From the NCBI GenBank assembly GCA_937901455.1, contig CALDIA010000144.1:26637-90636 (forward strand): a DNA stretch of 64,000 bases, in the 5' to 3' direction. Made by a program: the position numbers and the translations under genes. How positions within the stretch are numbered: the stretch's first letter is position 1; each line of letters opens with the position of its first letter. Shown one piece after another: positions 44,101-51,922 of this stretch. This DNA is from an uncultured Bacteroidales bacterium (GTDB lineage: Bacteria; Bacteroidota; Bacteroidia; Bacteroidales; WCHB1-69). Under the pieces are notes generated by a model, which was not told the origin of the DNA, did no database searches, and saw only the letters and a program-made list of their open reading frames with translations.

Positions 44101-47100
44101 TAATCTGTCTGAACGCTGAGGCTCAGCTCGTTGCTTCTGCTACCAGCGCTTTGGATGGCGACACTGTATTCACCTACTCCTGGTACTCTGTATGTAACGG
44201 TACGGTTGAAGGTCCTATCCAACCTATCTACACTGGTCACACTGGCATCTGCACCTATGAACTCACTGTTACCAGCGAGCTCACTGGCTGTACCACTGTT
44301 ATCACCATCGACGTAGAGGTTGAACCCAACCCGGCCATCACCTTCCTCGTAAATCAAGAGGTTTATACTGAGGATGAAGTGAACATATGTCACAACGACT
44401 TCCCGATTAACCTCGGTGTTGATCCTACTAACTTAGTATCTTATTTATGGTCTAACCAAGTGACTGAGTCCAACTTCGACGTTACATTACCGAGCGGCAA
44501 CTACTGCTTCTTCATGGTAACTGTAACCGATCAATGGGGCTGCCAAAACGTTGACTCTATAGGTGTATTCTCTATGCCTACCTATAATTTGGATGTTATG
44601 GATTCCATCTGTACAGATGCTCAGACATTTGCTTCTCTCGATTCTACGTACGCTGACACTCTCACCGTTCAACCTGAGATTCATCCTGCTATGTTCTACA
44701 CCTGGGTTGATAGCTTGCAGTCTGTCTATGGTTGCGACAGTGTTGTATATCATAATGTAACTGTAATGTCAGCTCCTACTATTGAATACGATTCCACCCT
44801 TGTTACTGTATACTGTGCCGGTCAGACCTTCGTTGCTCCTGGTTACACCATCGTGGAGAACAACAGCCCTGTAACAGAGTCTGGTTGGTTAATGTACGAC
44901 ATTGACAACCAAGATTGGCTTGTTTTCGACACAGAGACTCCGCTTACTCGCGCACAAGATGCTACCATGTTGATGCCTTACGCTATCAATGCTTGTGGTG
45001 AGTCTTATTCTGAACCTATCAACTTGGTTGTCAACGATGTTCCTACTATCGACTCACTCACACTGAATTGCGAAGCTGAGCCTTGTGCAGCCGAGTTCTG
45101 TGCTGGCGACGAAATCACTGATAAGTTCGCTACTCCTGAATATGATTGCAGACATTGGAATGTAAATTGTGAGACTGCTTGGGTATATGCCGCTTCTGCT
45201 GAAGGTCCTTGGACTGTATTCGACAGTACTGTTACTTCTGCTATGAACGGCCTTTATGTAGCTTACCAAGTATCCAATGAGTGCGGTTCTACCGTTTCTA
45301 ATGCTATCCAGATTACTGTTGATTCCGTTCCTCAAGCTACCATTACGCCTGTTACCGTATGTGCTGCTGATGGTCTGACTGTTGAGGATCTCAACCTCAC
45401 CTATACCGCTGGCAACACTGCTACCGCGCCTGCAACTTCTGTTATTATGCCGGAGATGCCTGATGGTCTTGTAGCCGGTACTTATGAGATGTGGGTTGAA
45501 ATGACCAACAAGTGTGGTACTGACACCACCAACCACGTCACTGTTACCGTCAACGATGTTCCCAACATTGCTGAGATTTCTCAAGACGGTACTTGCGTTG
45601 ACAACTTCTCCCTTGTATTGCCTAACATCGTATGGAATGGCAATGAGGGTGACTCCACACTCGTTATGCTGAATGAGGACAACGAATGGGAGCCTGTTAC
45701 TGTTGTTGAGTTGGCTAACGTGGAAATGAACGGTGTTAATGTTCGTTACGTTGCTACCAATGAATGCGGTTCCGATTCTTCCAACATTATTGAAATCTCC
45801 ATTATTGACGTTCCTGAAGTTACCTTAGTTGTTGAACCCGACACTGTTTGTCAGAACGGTGATGTTGAACTTACAGCTACGGCCAATTGGAACAATGGCG
45901 ATGGCGACATCGTTTACGAAATGAGTGAAGATGGCGAAACCTTCAGCGAGGTTGACAATGTGAATACAATGACTGAGGCCGGTACCTTCTATTTCAGAGC
46001 TACTGCTTCTAACAAGTGTGCTCCTGATGGCGTTGTTTCCAACGTTGTTACCGTTGTGGTTGAAGAAGCTCCTGTCTTGAATCCTGAAGATACTGCCGTT
46101 ACCGTATGTAACAATGCTACTGATACCATCACAGTCACCACCAATAAAGAAATTGTGTTGACTGGTGCTCCTGAGTGGATCACTCTCGAAGGTAATGACA
46201 TCGTTATTGTTCCTACCACCGATGTTGAGGCTGGTGACTACACCTTCACCCTCTCCACTGTTGAGACCAAGTGCGATGCTATCGCTACCACCATCACCGT
46301 TCACATGAATGCTGTTCCTGTTATCGAAACCTTTGCCGTTGCTGAAACGCTGTATTGCTTCAACGATACTATTAGTACTATTTACAACATCACTTGGAAT
46401 GCTGAAGAACATGCCGATGCGTTGATCCAGGTTGTACATGGTGAAGACACCACTGCTTTTGTTGCTCCTTATACCATCTCTATGGCCGACACCAACCTGG
46501 TATTGTTACTCTCTGCAACCAATGATTGTGGTACTACCACCCAAGCCATCAATGTAAATGTTTCTCTGCCTGTTGAACTCGTTATCACGGGTGTTGACAC
46601 TTGTGCTGGTCTTACTGTTGACAACTTCGTTCCTGTTCCTGATTACACGCTCTATGGTGCAACTCAGGTTGTGGCTGAAGGTTGGACTGTTGATGGTGAG
46701 AATGTTGACGCTGACTATGAGATGGAAGCTGGTATGCATACTGTATCTTACTACGTAACTACTCAATGTCAGACTTACGAATCCAATGTGGTTGAACTTA
46801 AAGCCTTCGACGAGCCTTTCATCGTGGATCGTGAATCTGTTACCTTTGAGATTTGTGAAGGCCAAACACTCACCGATCCTGAGTTGACCTATGAACTCGA
46901 TGGCGCTACCTTAGTTTCTGAGACTTGGACCATCAATGGTGAAGAACTTGATTGGACAATTCCTTATGATACCACCTACAACAATGCCTCTATTAAGTAT
47001 ATTGTAGAGACTGCTTGTGGTGCTGATACCGCTACTTGGACGCTCACAGTACACGCTCTGCCTGTACCTGAGATCTTAGGCGATACGATTATTTGCCACG

Positions 47101-48344
47101 ATGGTTCTACCGAGTTACGTGTATCTGATGAGTATGAGACTTATCAATGGTACATGAATGGTGAAGAAATTGATGGTGCTACTCAGTCCACCTACACTGT
47201 AAGTGCCGAGGATTTGGATGAAGAAGACGCTTCTTACACCTTCACCGTTGTGGTAACCGATGAATTTGGTTGTCAATCCACCACTTCTACCAATGGTTCC
47301 TACCAAGCTATCGATGCTAACGAGGTAACTGTTCAAGTAACCAACTCTCCTCGTTTCATCTTCAAGTATGCTGGCAATGAGACCCATTATATTGATGGTA
47401 TCGAGACCCTTGATCCTAATGATCCTTCTGCTTTGAACAATAACTTGGTTTACACTTGGGAAGTATTTAATCCTTGTTTCAATGATGATACCTTGGTATA
47501 TGTTACCTTCGATATCTATCACAATGATACTTTGATTGATAACGCCACTATTGGTGACTACTTGTCCAACGCTCAACTTTCTGGTAACTACAATGAGTTC
47601 TGGAATACTTCTATCGAATTCTCCTTTGAATATGGTAGTGCTATTACCCATAATACGCAGAGTCCTATTACCCGTTATAATAAGGCTCAGGCTGGTGCTA
47701 CTACCACTTATGATAACCACTTCCCGTATTCTACGATCTTCGCCAGTAGTAACACCTATGATGATTTTTACTTGCACTTCTTGGCTGACAATGTTTATAC
47801 ACAAACTATTCGTCCGTTCAGAATCCCTGGTGAATATAAGATCATCTACAAACTCTATGCTACCAGCAATACGAACACCTCGAATTATGTTTACTACAGT
47901 GAGAGCATTGATGCTGATGAGTATCCTACTCAATCTCGTATCATCGGTGGTTACAACGCCTTGGTTGCTTCTGCTATCCAGACGCTCCTTGCTACTGACT
48001 CTCTGATGATCACTGTTGAAGGAGAGAACACAAGCAGCATCGCTATTGTTGAGCCTACTATCGCTCCTGTCACTCCGACCAATACCGATGAGCCGACGAT
48101 GAATATCTATCCTAACCCGACTGCCAGCGACTTCACCGTTGAAATCAATGGTTTGACCGGTGAGACTACTATTCAAATCGTCAATCTGACTGGTTCTGTT
48201 CTCTCTGCAGATAAGGTTAACATTCCTGCTACCTCTAAGTATGTGTATCGCAACTCTGCTGAGAACTTGGCTCCTGGTGTTTACTTCATGTACATTATCA
48301 ACGACAATGCTACTTTGTCAAAGAAGCTCGTTGTTAGAAAATAA
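38163..48344 (+). CDS. Giant (3393-residue) repetitive surface protein, T9SS cargo
   Basis: A signal peptide (1-24, ending VQAQ) is followed by a Cys-rich N-terminal domain (about 25-310). HYR/PKD/Ig-like modules follow (about 310-1200), then about nine diverged SprB-like repeats of roughly 85 residues (about 1212-1980), more Ig-like modules (about 1990-3000) and a unique beta-rich domain (about 3010-3290). A type-A T9SS sorting domain closes it (last 75 residues, IYPNPTASDFTVEI to ATLSKKLVVRK). It is likely a cell-surface adhesin or filament. No enzyme motif is seen. Codons favour GTT/GCT/CCT/ACC as in the ribosomal protein genes nearby, suggesting high expression. It is monocistronic, between its own promoter and a strong terminator. 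Long antisense frames over it are by-products of this codon bias. Confidence 0.9.
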   Translation: MKKLLSICFLSILLALLNVPVQAQTTQSCCFWLENLQPQTLHDIANVPGGGAAHLPGTGGDVVLNNTMNPVLHGIDPATGQCQQTDYYKIRFANTCNLPATTKVSIEWKLYRDGQLVNGNLSDYADFRIYTRYGRLHNSMNPMSAGQTYCDTMGWIGGRVSGLGTCLYNTSTDLYPNYPNYDDVYCAGGYPGATEVEPLPLDFANESAEAWGYTYFANEMGLDYFNLPFFEATDHVIVICWKQVGNYSLVVGLRERTGGTDWGTLYWDENQQHAIGGHQSCCGALLAQDSIHYLVQTNKQKAVCDGETWDFGSPVATFSVENHYHVIFGDSVCGHFRVDSLVQLDFYTRINPDIIADDFEICVGLPLTADQVAAHTPAVNTDAPGIIDYAIWWSQDGETWTTTTPSYDAVQLGGYTWYVKQINHYDAVTPDDFYCEGKIDTLTITVLPLYPPVIDPAQYEFCYSQMPTTFPIPASYDDREECATGIVWQYGTTNLDTVADGASYPVAMTDYFTSNVNKTITFNVFTTNGYANSEPTVVTIVMNASPVLVGDNSLVDDTLCPRGEELLKTQFSDSNIGQTNSTISYSWTLNGTAININTASITGTAPDACSGTNVYVVTAIATSEAGCMDTLVRTFKLTAQDTNAIVVTPKPTTITNITVSGCDTTAQAFVAGRRTVDDLQILLNIIDHCENITEVLYSATVTTAECEVYVDRTYILKDECGNVSNPYVEHWTIKNDFAPVINGELTTIAPVPVQNCQFQVPAYNVLLNAFNEAYEVNFECAGNHVDHVEFYLDAAHTTLAPMHLIFEESDTAYVYAIATDKCGNESVNTMVFMLQRPPRMVIDGGILAVPADICLHDTVFLSFDTSFVHNATPLIDGNGESYYNLEWTANPNDGSIIYHTSPTAYGVPATANTDYTYTIHVTDYYGCVDSIAADPVHVHGLPTVEIEEIILNGSTFPLCPNYGNLTIHSITEPGNGGEIVRHIWSGESVNLPLEPNMDTTFVTILPDSCNKTYTAYLTVLNNDGCKASTSYSFDVVDSIAPVVGNVITELILDPGDSCLMTVPNLLPYFNNNNVSDNCYGFGYITITQSVAAGSKIAVETPVVMTLTDRCGNATTHTITLKSSAPLAVTITADEPEICQGETVHLTTTVENAVVPVIYTWTNNTHNPDLTVNPTEANHVYTVTVTDNIGCQAAGSIDILVHHTPVAADVILTQTANTYCENEDGIYDGTISAAANHADLVAWRMSGENVWHDFSYVYTGLQEGTYYFDLLTEFDCESDHIASIVVGRDTNVIVPITTTTPNAWCVAPFDGSITITNPQMGYTYEIINLPNSAVTYEGGDMIYDNLIYGHYSIHVTTDKYCTYVKEDVIVDSTRIYPVVATVITPKTRCDEPDGTITITNAMPGYTYTINDMTIVGTPAQFTGLNNGSYTLTAVSDYGCAKNFLITVNSTTVDPVHPAITVVPNSVCDPTITANGSITISQPIAGYTYTLNGVTVVSDGSAIQFNELGTTGENETYYTLTITDELGCTSVFTDAVPSSPFKPVFNNEITVNPNVNCEGTTPNGSIVINEEAGYTYYTYTLMNQTPMLLAATVNLPAGQYRIVKVHDATGCEVSTNVNIVNQIAPYNWAVSLTPDQNCDLEAGNGTITVTSATDNFIFLLADEDMELVGQNTNGVFVALNSGDYYLAATNTNTTCVYDTVITIGTDFVYPQPDAVAFANYNCKEEKNGTIVVTNSGDAVLPLTYTLIGYASQVIATNNTGIFNGLNEGNYAVYTSSAMNCGWYTYVQVVDSAFLPPLVHHQTPNTMCAPTFEKPGNGTIIVTAPMDTNFIYYFENSNEPNVLDTVGYFTPDSYVMYWLTDDLYTIHVYDPLTGCSLEDTAYVPHADVEVTFDPEVIANVNCEAPYTGIIIMNATSQNPDADLVYSIDNENFYSNNMFQNLAPGVYTIYVKDLDLDCSYASEEIVVENNNEFAPDVTVDGPTVICLNAEAQLVASATSALDGDTVFTYSWYSVCNGTVEGPIQPIYTGHTGICTYELTVTSELTGCTTVITIDVEVEPNPAITFLVNQEVYTEDEVNICHNDFPINLGVDPTNLVSYLWSNQVTESNFDVTLPSGNYCFFMVTVTDQWGCQNVDSIGVFSMPTYNLDVMDSICTDAQTFASLDSTYADTLTVQPEIHPAMFYTWVDSLQSVYGCDSVVYHNVTVMSAPTIEYDSTLVTVYCAGQTFVAPGYTIVENNSPVTESGWLMYDIDNQDWLVFDTETPLTRAQDATMLMPYAINACGESYSEPINLVVNDVPTIDSLTLNCEAEPCAAEFCAGDEITDKFATPEYDCRHWNVNCETAWVYAASAEGPWTVFDSTVTSAMNGLYVAYQVSNECGSTVSNAIQITVDSVPQATITPVTVCAADGLTVEDLNLTYTAGNTATAPATSVIMPEMPDGLVAGTYEMWVEMTNKCGTDTTNHVTVTVNDVPNIAEISQDGTCVDNFSLVLPNIVWNGNEGDSTLVMLNEDNEWEPVTVVELANVEMNGVNVRYVATNECGSDSSNIIEISIIDVPEVTLVVEPDTVCQNGDVELTATANWNNGDGDIVYEMSEDGETFSEVDNVNTMTEAGTFYFRATASNKCAPDGVVSNVVTVVVEEAPVLNPEDTAVTVCNNATDTITVTTNKEIVLTGAPEWITLEGNDIVIVPTTDVEAGDYTFTLSTVETKCDAIATTITVHMNAVPVIETFAVAETLYCFNDTISTIYNITWNAEEHADALIQVVHGEDTTAFVAPYTISMADTNLVLLLSATNDCGTTTQAINVNVSLPVELVITGVDTCAGLTVDNFVPVPDYTLYGATQVVAEGWTVDGENVDADYEMEAGMHTVSYYVTTQCQTYESNVVELKAFDEPFIVDRESVTFEICEGQTLTDPELTYELDGATLVSETWTINGEELDWTIPYDTTYNNASIKYIVETACGADTATWTLTVHALPVPEILGDTIICHDGSTELRVSDEYETYQWYMNGEEIDGATQSTYTVSAEDLDEEDASYTFTVVVTDEFGCQSTTSTNGSYQAIDANEVTVQVTNSPRFIFKYAGNETHYIDGIETLDPNDPSALNNNLVYTWEVFNPCFNDDTLVYVTFDIYHNDTLIDNATIGDYLSNAQLSGNYNEFWNTSIEFSFEYGSAITHNTQSPITRYNKAQAGATTTYDNHFPYSTIFASSNTYDDFYLHFLADNVYTQTIRPFRIPGEYKIIYKLYATSNTNTSNYVYYSESIDADEYPTQSRIIGGYNALVASAIQTLLATDSLMITVEGENTSSIAIVEPTIAPVTPTNTDEPTMNIYPNPTASDFTVEINGLTGETTIQIVNLTGSVLSADKVNIPATSKYVYRNSAENLAPGVYFMYIINDNATLSKKLVVRK
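41808..44060 (+). repeat. Array of about nine diverged 255-bp coding repeats
   Basis: Each unit encodes about 85 residues with the pattern P-N-x-x-C-x-x-P-x-x-G-x-I-x-I-x-x-x-x-x-G-Y-x-Y, then F-x-x-L-x-x-G-x-Y and often G-C near the end. Units start close to residues 1215, 1297, 1382, 1459, 1547, 1631, 1714, 1799 and 1894. They are clear at protein level but diverged in DNA, so they are old or selected to differ. Confidence 0.8.
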
Positions 48345-48363
48345 TTTTCAATACTGAATTTGT

Positions 48364-48396
48364 AAGGGAGTTGTGCCTTCACAACTCCCTTTTTTA
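48364..48396 (+). terminator. Strong terminator after the giant gene
   Basis: A perfect 12-bp stem pairs AAGGGAGTTGTG (48364-48375) with CACAACTCCCTT (48380-48391) around a CCTT loop, followed by TTTTATT. It ends just 5 bp before the start codon of the ABC exporter gene. Confidence 0.9.
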
Positions 48397-48401
48397 TTGC
48401 T

Positions 48402-50198
48402 ATGAAGAAACGATACAACAACCTTTTCGCTATACTTGTGAAACCCTACATGGGACGATTGGTTGTTGTTTTCTTCTTTAATATACTTTCGGTCTTGCTT
48501 TCCATTTTGGTATTCATGATGATTGAGCCCATTGTTAAGGTGCTCTTTCAAGGAAGCACCGAAGGGTTGAGTCCCATTTCAGCTTTTGTATTGCAACATC
48601 TGTCGCAGTATGTCACCTTTGACACCAGCAAGCGTGCCATGATGGTCTTCATCATCTTCACCTTGTTTGTTTACTTTTTTAAGTCATTGTGTTACTACAT
48701 CTCGCAGTGGTTGATGGCGCATGTGCGGAGTCATTTGATTGCCTCCTTGCGACAGCGCATGTATGGCAAAATCATTCGTCTCTCTTTAGGTAATGTGCAG
48801 AGCCAGCGTCGAGGCGACTTGGTGTCGCGAGCGGTGAACGACACCCAGGAGGTTGAATTCACGGTGGTGACGGCCATCCGTCAGTTCATGACTGAGCCTA
48901 TCGCTATTTTGATTTATTTTGGTGTTCTCTTATACATCTCGCCTAAGCTCACCCTCATTTCCATGGTCCTGCTGCCGATTTCATTTTTCCTTATCACTTG
49001 GATAACTTCTCCTTTGCGCGCCAATGCCCGTACCTCTAAACAGCGGCTCGGATCTTTGTTAGCGCATGTGGAAGAGACTATCTCGGGTTTGCGCATTGTC
49101 AAGAGCCTGAATATCTTCTCTTACTTCCGAGAAAAGTTCCATGATTACAATGACTCATTTACACGTACCCAGAAGACTATCTATCGTCAGGTTGACCTTG
49201 CCTCGCCCTTGAGCGAGTTTCTGAGTGTCACCGTTGTGATGATAGTGTTGGTAATTGGTGGTACTATGGCCTTGCAGCATAGCAACAGCCTGACCCCGGC
49301 GCTTTTCATCGCCTATATTGCCTTAGTGTCACAATTGCTCACACCGGCCAAGAACTTGTCGGGGGCGCTTGCCTCTTACCGTAGAGGACTTTCCGCCTTT
49401 GACAGATTGCAGGAAATTTTCGACATGGACGAGATTGTTCAGGAAGCAGCGGATGCGGCTGATGTGTCTGATTTCCGTGAACAGATCGCCCTTAACGATG
49501 TCACTTTCCGCTACGAAGAGAAAGATGTCCTCACTCATGTTGACATTGCCATTCGCAAGGGTCAGTTCGTTGCCCTGGTCGGAGAGTCTGGCTCGGGAAA
49601 GTCCACCATTGCTGATTTGCTCATGCGCTTCTATGATCCGGTAGCAGGGCAGGTTCTTTTGGATGGCCGGGATATTAAGCATTACACATTGGCCTCTTAC
49701 CGGTCGCTCTTTGGTTTTGTTTCCCAAGATGTGGTGCTCTTTAATGACACCTTGTACAACAACATTGTCATGGGTTTAGAGGGGGTTACCGAGCAGCAGG
49801 TGGAGGATGCTTTGCGGGTTGCCAACATCTACGACTTTGTGGTCGGATTGCCCGATGGGTTGCAGCACGCACTTACCGACCGGGGACTGAACCTGTCGGG
49901 CGGGCAACGCCAGCGCATCAGTATTGCGCGTGCGGTTTTGCGCAACGCCCCCGTGCTGATTCTCGATGAGGCAACTTCCGCCATGGACACACAATCGGAA
50001 AAAGCTGTCATGCAAGCCATTGATAACCTGCGGAAAGATCATACGCTGCTCATGATTGCCCATCGGTTATCCACTGTCCGCAATGCTGATCTTATATATG
50101 TACTGGATGAGGGTAGGGTGGTGCAGTGTGGCACGCATGAGCATTTGAAAGAGGTGGAGGGGAAGTATAAATATTTGTTAGAAATCAACCAATTTTAA
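48402..50198 (+). CDS. MsbA-like ABC exporter (fused permease and ATPase)
   Basis: This 598-residue half-transporter has an N-terminal six-helix ABC transmembrane domain (about 15-320). The C-terminal nucleotide-binding domain contains Walker A VGESGSGKSTIADLLMRF, the Q-loop FVSQD, signature LSGGQRQRISIARA, Walker B VLILDEATSAMD and the H-loop AHRLSTV. It resembles MsbA, the lipid A-core flippase, but many exporters share this layout, so the substrate is not certain. The terminator of the giant gene ends 5 bp upstream. Its promoter must overlap that hairpin, or expression depends on read-through. trmB begins 2 bp after its stop. Confidence 0.9.
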   Translation: MKKRYNNLFAILVKPYMGRLVVVFFFNILSVLLSILVFMMIEPIVKVLFQGSTEGLSPISAFVLQHLSQYVTFDTSKRAMMVFIIFTLFVYFFKSLCYYISQWLMAHVRSHLIASLRQRMYGKIIRLSLGNVQSQRRGDLVSRAVNDTQEVEFTVVTAIRQFMTEPIAILIYFGVLLYISPKLTLISMVLLPISFFLITWITSPLRANARTSKQRLGSLLAHVEETISGLRIVKSLNIFSYFREKFHDYNDSFTRTQKTIYRQVDLASPLSEFLSVTVVMIVLVIGGTMALQHSNSLTPALFIAYIALVSQLLTPAKNLSGALASYRRGLSAFDRLQEIFDMDEIVQEAADAADVSDFREQIALNDVTFRYEEKDVLTHVDIAIRKGQFVALVGESGSGKSTIADLLMRFYDPVAGQVLLDGRDIKHYTLASYRSLFGFVSQDVVLFNDTLYNNIVMGLEGVTEQQVEDALRVANIYDFVVGLPDGLQHALTDRGLNLSGGQRQRISIARAVLRNAPVLILDEATSAMDTQSEKAVMQAIDNLRKDHTLLMIAHRLSTVRNADLIYVLDEGRVVQCGTHEHLKEVEGKYKYLLEINQF

Positions 50199-50200
50199 AT

Positions 50201-50863
50201 ATGTCAAAACATAAATTAGCACGCTTTGCTGAGAATAAGACCTTTGGGAACCTATTCCAGCATACCGACTATAACCGCGAGAATCCGAATTTTCCCTTGA
50301 GGGGCCAATGGCGGCGCGACTATTTTCACAATGACAATCCCATAGTCTTGGAGCTGGGTTGTGGCAAAGGCGATTACACGCTTGCCTTGGCGCGGCGCAA
50401 TGCCGATGCCAACTATATCGGTGTTGACCGTAAGGGTGCGCGCCTTTGGCGCGGCTGCAAGGATGCCCTTGAGGAGGGGTTGCCTAATGTGGCTTTCCTG
50501 AGAATTACTATCGATAAATTGTCTGATTACTTTGCGCCAGGCGAAGTGGATGAAGTTTGGGTTACCTTTCCTGACCCCCAGCTGAAGAGCGAGCGGAAGC
50601 GCCTCGTGTCGCCACGTTTTGTAGGCTATTACAAGCAGATTCTGAAGGGCGGGGCAGGGTATGTGAATCTGAAAACGGATAGTCGCGAGTTGTACACCTA
50701 CGTGAAGGAGCATGCGGAGGGGTATGGTTGGCAGATTGAGGAAGATGTTGAGAATGTGTATGCGCAGCCCTGTGCCGACATCCTGACAGAGGTGCAGACC
50801 TTCTACGAAAAAATGTGGTTGTCGGAGGGCCGGACCATCTCCTTTTTACGACTCAAAGTGTGA
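50201..50863 (+). CDS. trmB: tRNA (guanine-N7-)-methyltransferase
   Basis: TrmB methylates G46 in the variable loop of tRNAs using S-adenosylmethionine. The 220-residue protein shows the SAM site LELGCGKGDYTLALA, then YIGVDRKGARLWRG, the VWVTFPDPQLKSERKRLVSPRF motif that marks the family, and NLKTDSRELYTY. Length is typical. It follows the ABC exporter by 2 bp and is its operon partner. An AT-only palindrome overlaps its stop codon. Confidence 0.95.
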   Translation: MSKHKLARFAENKTFGNLFQHTDYNRENPNFPLRGQWRRDYFHNDNPIVLELGCGKGDYTLALARRNADANYIGVDRKGARLWRGCKDALEEGLPNVAFLRITIDKLSDYFAPGEVDEVWVTFPDPQLKSERKRLVSPRFVGYYKQILKGGAGYVNLKTDSRELYTYVKEHAEGYGWQIEEDVENVYAQPCADILTEVQTFYEKMWLSEGRTISFLRLKV

Positions 50864-50881
50864 AAAAAATATTTTTTTTCA
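50861..50881 (+). terminator. Weak AT-only palindrome at the trmB stop
   Basis: TGAAAAAAA and TTTTTTTCA flank a short centre (50861-50881), overlapping the trmB stop codon. It could act as a weak bidirectional terminator before the secE promoter, but the stem has few G-C pairs. Confidence 0.35.
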
Positions 50882-50886
50882 ATTGT

Positions 50887-50915
50887 TTTGTAGAATAAAA
50901 AAAATACTATATTTG
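50887..50915 (+). promoter_or_regulatory. Promoter of the secE-nusG-rpl-rpoBC operon
   Basis: A -33 TTTG (50887-50890) is separated by 17 bases from the -7 element TATATTTG (50908-50915). Transcription should start near 50921, giving a leader of almost 180 bases before secE. Confidence 0.65.
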
Positions 50916-50927
50916 CCAACTTATTGG

Positions 50928-51003
50928 AGAATAGGCAGTAGGGACGGATTTAGAGGGGAGACAACTTGTTTAACCTCGTGGTTTACAATAGGTTGACTAT
51001 TCT
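50928..51003 (+). promoter_or_regulatory. Structured RNA leader of the secE-rpoC operon
   Basis: The leader folds into one long interrupted hairpin. AGAATAG (50928-50934) pairs with CTATTCT (50997-51003). CAAC (50962-50965) pairs with GTTG (50992-50995), TTGT (50966-50969) with ACAA (50985-50988) and AACC (50972-50975) with GGTT (50980-50983) around a TCGT loop. A 27-base purine-rich bulge (50935-50961) lies on the 5' side. Such leaders often bind a ribosomal protein made by the operon; which one cannot be told from sequence alone. Confidence 0.55.
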
Positions 51004-51098
51004 ACTTTTAAACATTTTAATGTTGGTACGAGTTGTTGGAAAATGCAAATTTTGGCATAGTAATTATCTAAAATCGGAAAAAATAAAAAAACAGAGAG

Positions 51099-51287
51099 AT
51101 GAAAATAGTGAATTATTTTAAGGAAATGTATGAGGAATTGGTTCACAAGACGACGTGGCCAACCATGCAGGAGCTTGGAAATAGTGTGATTGTGGTATCC
51201 ATTGCTTCCCTTATAATCGCGTTAATCGTGTTTTTGATGGATTTCATTTTCAATGTGGGCATGAATCTCATGTTCCCTGCTATTTAA
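51099..51287 (+). CDS. secE: Preprotein translocase subunit SecE
   Basis: SecE is the essential small subunit that clamps SecY in the Sec translocon. This is the short one-helix form of 62 residues. An amphipathic N-terminal helix carries ELVHKTTWPTMQELGNS, with the conserved W-P, and a single membrane segment follows (about 28-50). It opens the operon; nusG follows after 39 bp. Confidence 0.95.
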   Translation: MKIVNYFKEMYEELVHKTTWPTMQELGNSVIVVSIASLIIALIVFLMDFIFNVGMNLMFPAI

Positions 51288-51326
51288 TTTCTTTGTTGTC
51301 GGTTATATATCCCTAAATGACTTATT

Positions 51327-51881
51327 ATGGCTGAAGCTGATCGTAAGTGGTATGTGATCAAGGCGGTGACAGGTTCGGAGAAGAAGGTCAAGAACAACAT
51401 CGAGATCGAGTTGGAGTTGGCCCAAAAGACGGACATGGTGCCGCGCGTATTGATACCTACGGAGAAGGTTTACCACACTACCAAGAGTGGCAAGAAGGTT
51501 TACACGGAGCGCAATTATTTTCCGAGTTACATTTTCGTTGAGGCGGAGATGACGGGAGAGATTCGTGGTTTGTTGTTGAATGTTCCTGGTGTTTTAGGTT
51601 TTGTGGGGTGCAAGCGCAAGACGGATCCTCCCGTTGCATTGCGTCCAGCTGAGGTTTCCCGTCTTTTGGGCAAAGTGGATGAGTTGATGTCTGAGGACAG
51701 CGCATTCATCCAGCCGTTTGTCGAGGGTGAGGAGATCAAAGTCATTGACGGGCCTTTCAACACTTTCAACGGTGTCATTGAGAGCATTGATACTGAGCGG
51801 AAGAAGCTGAAGATTATGGTGAAAATCTTCGGGCGTAAGACTCCAGTGGAGTTAAACTTTATGCAAGTTGAAAAAATATAG
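51327..51881 (+). CDS. nusG: Transcription termination/antitermination factor NusG
   Basis: NusG binds RNA polymerase and links it to Rho or to the leading ribosome. The 184-residue protein has the NGN domain (WYVIKAVTGSEKKVKNNI to PGVLGFVGCKRK) and a C-terminal KOW domain (about 130-184, EGEEIKVIDGPFNTFNGVIE). Length is standard. It is second in the operon, 41 bp before rplK. Confidence 0.97.
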   Translation: MAEADRKWYVIKAVTGSEKKVKNNIEIELELAQKTDMVPRVLIPTEKVYHTTKSGKKVYTERNYFPSYIFVEAEMTGEIRGLLLNVPGVLGFVGCKRKTDPPVALRPAEVSRLLGKVDELMSEDSAFIQPFVEGEEIKVIDGPFNTFNGVIESIDTERKKLKIMVKIFGRKTPVELNFMQVEKI

Positions 51882-51922
51882 GGCCGAACAATTAGTTACA
51901 AACAATCAAAATTTTTTAAACA

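Noticed and set aside
50864..51098. tRNA-Trp gene expected before secE in many Bacteroidetes
   Set aside because: I looked for a cloverleaf; the region folds into the leader hairpin but shows no acceptor or T-arm of a tRNA.
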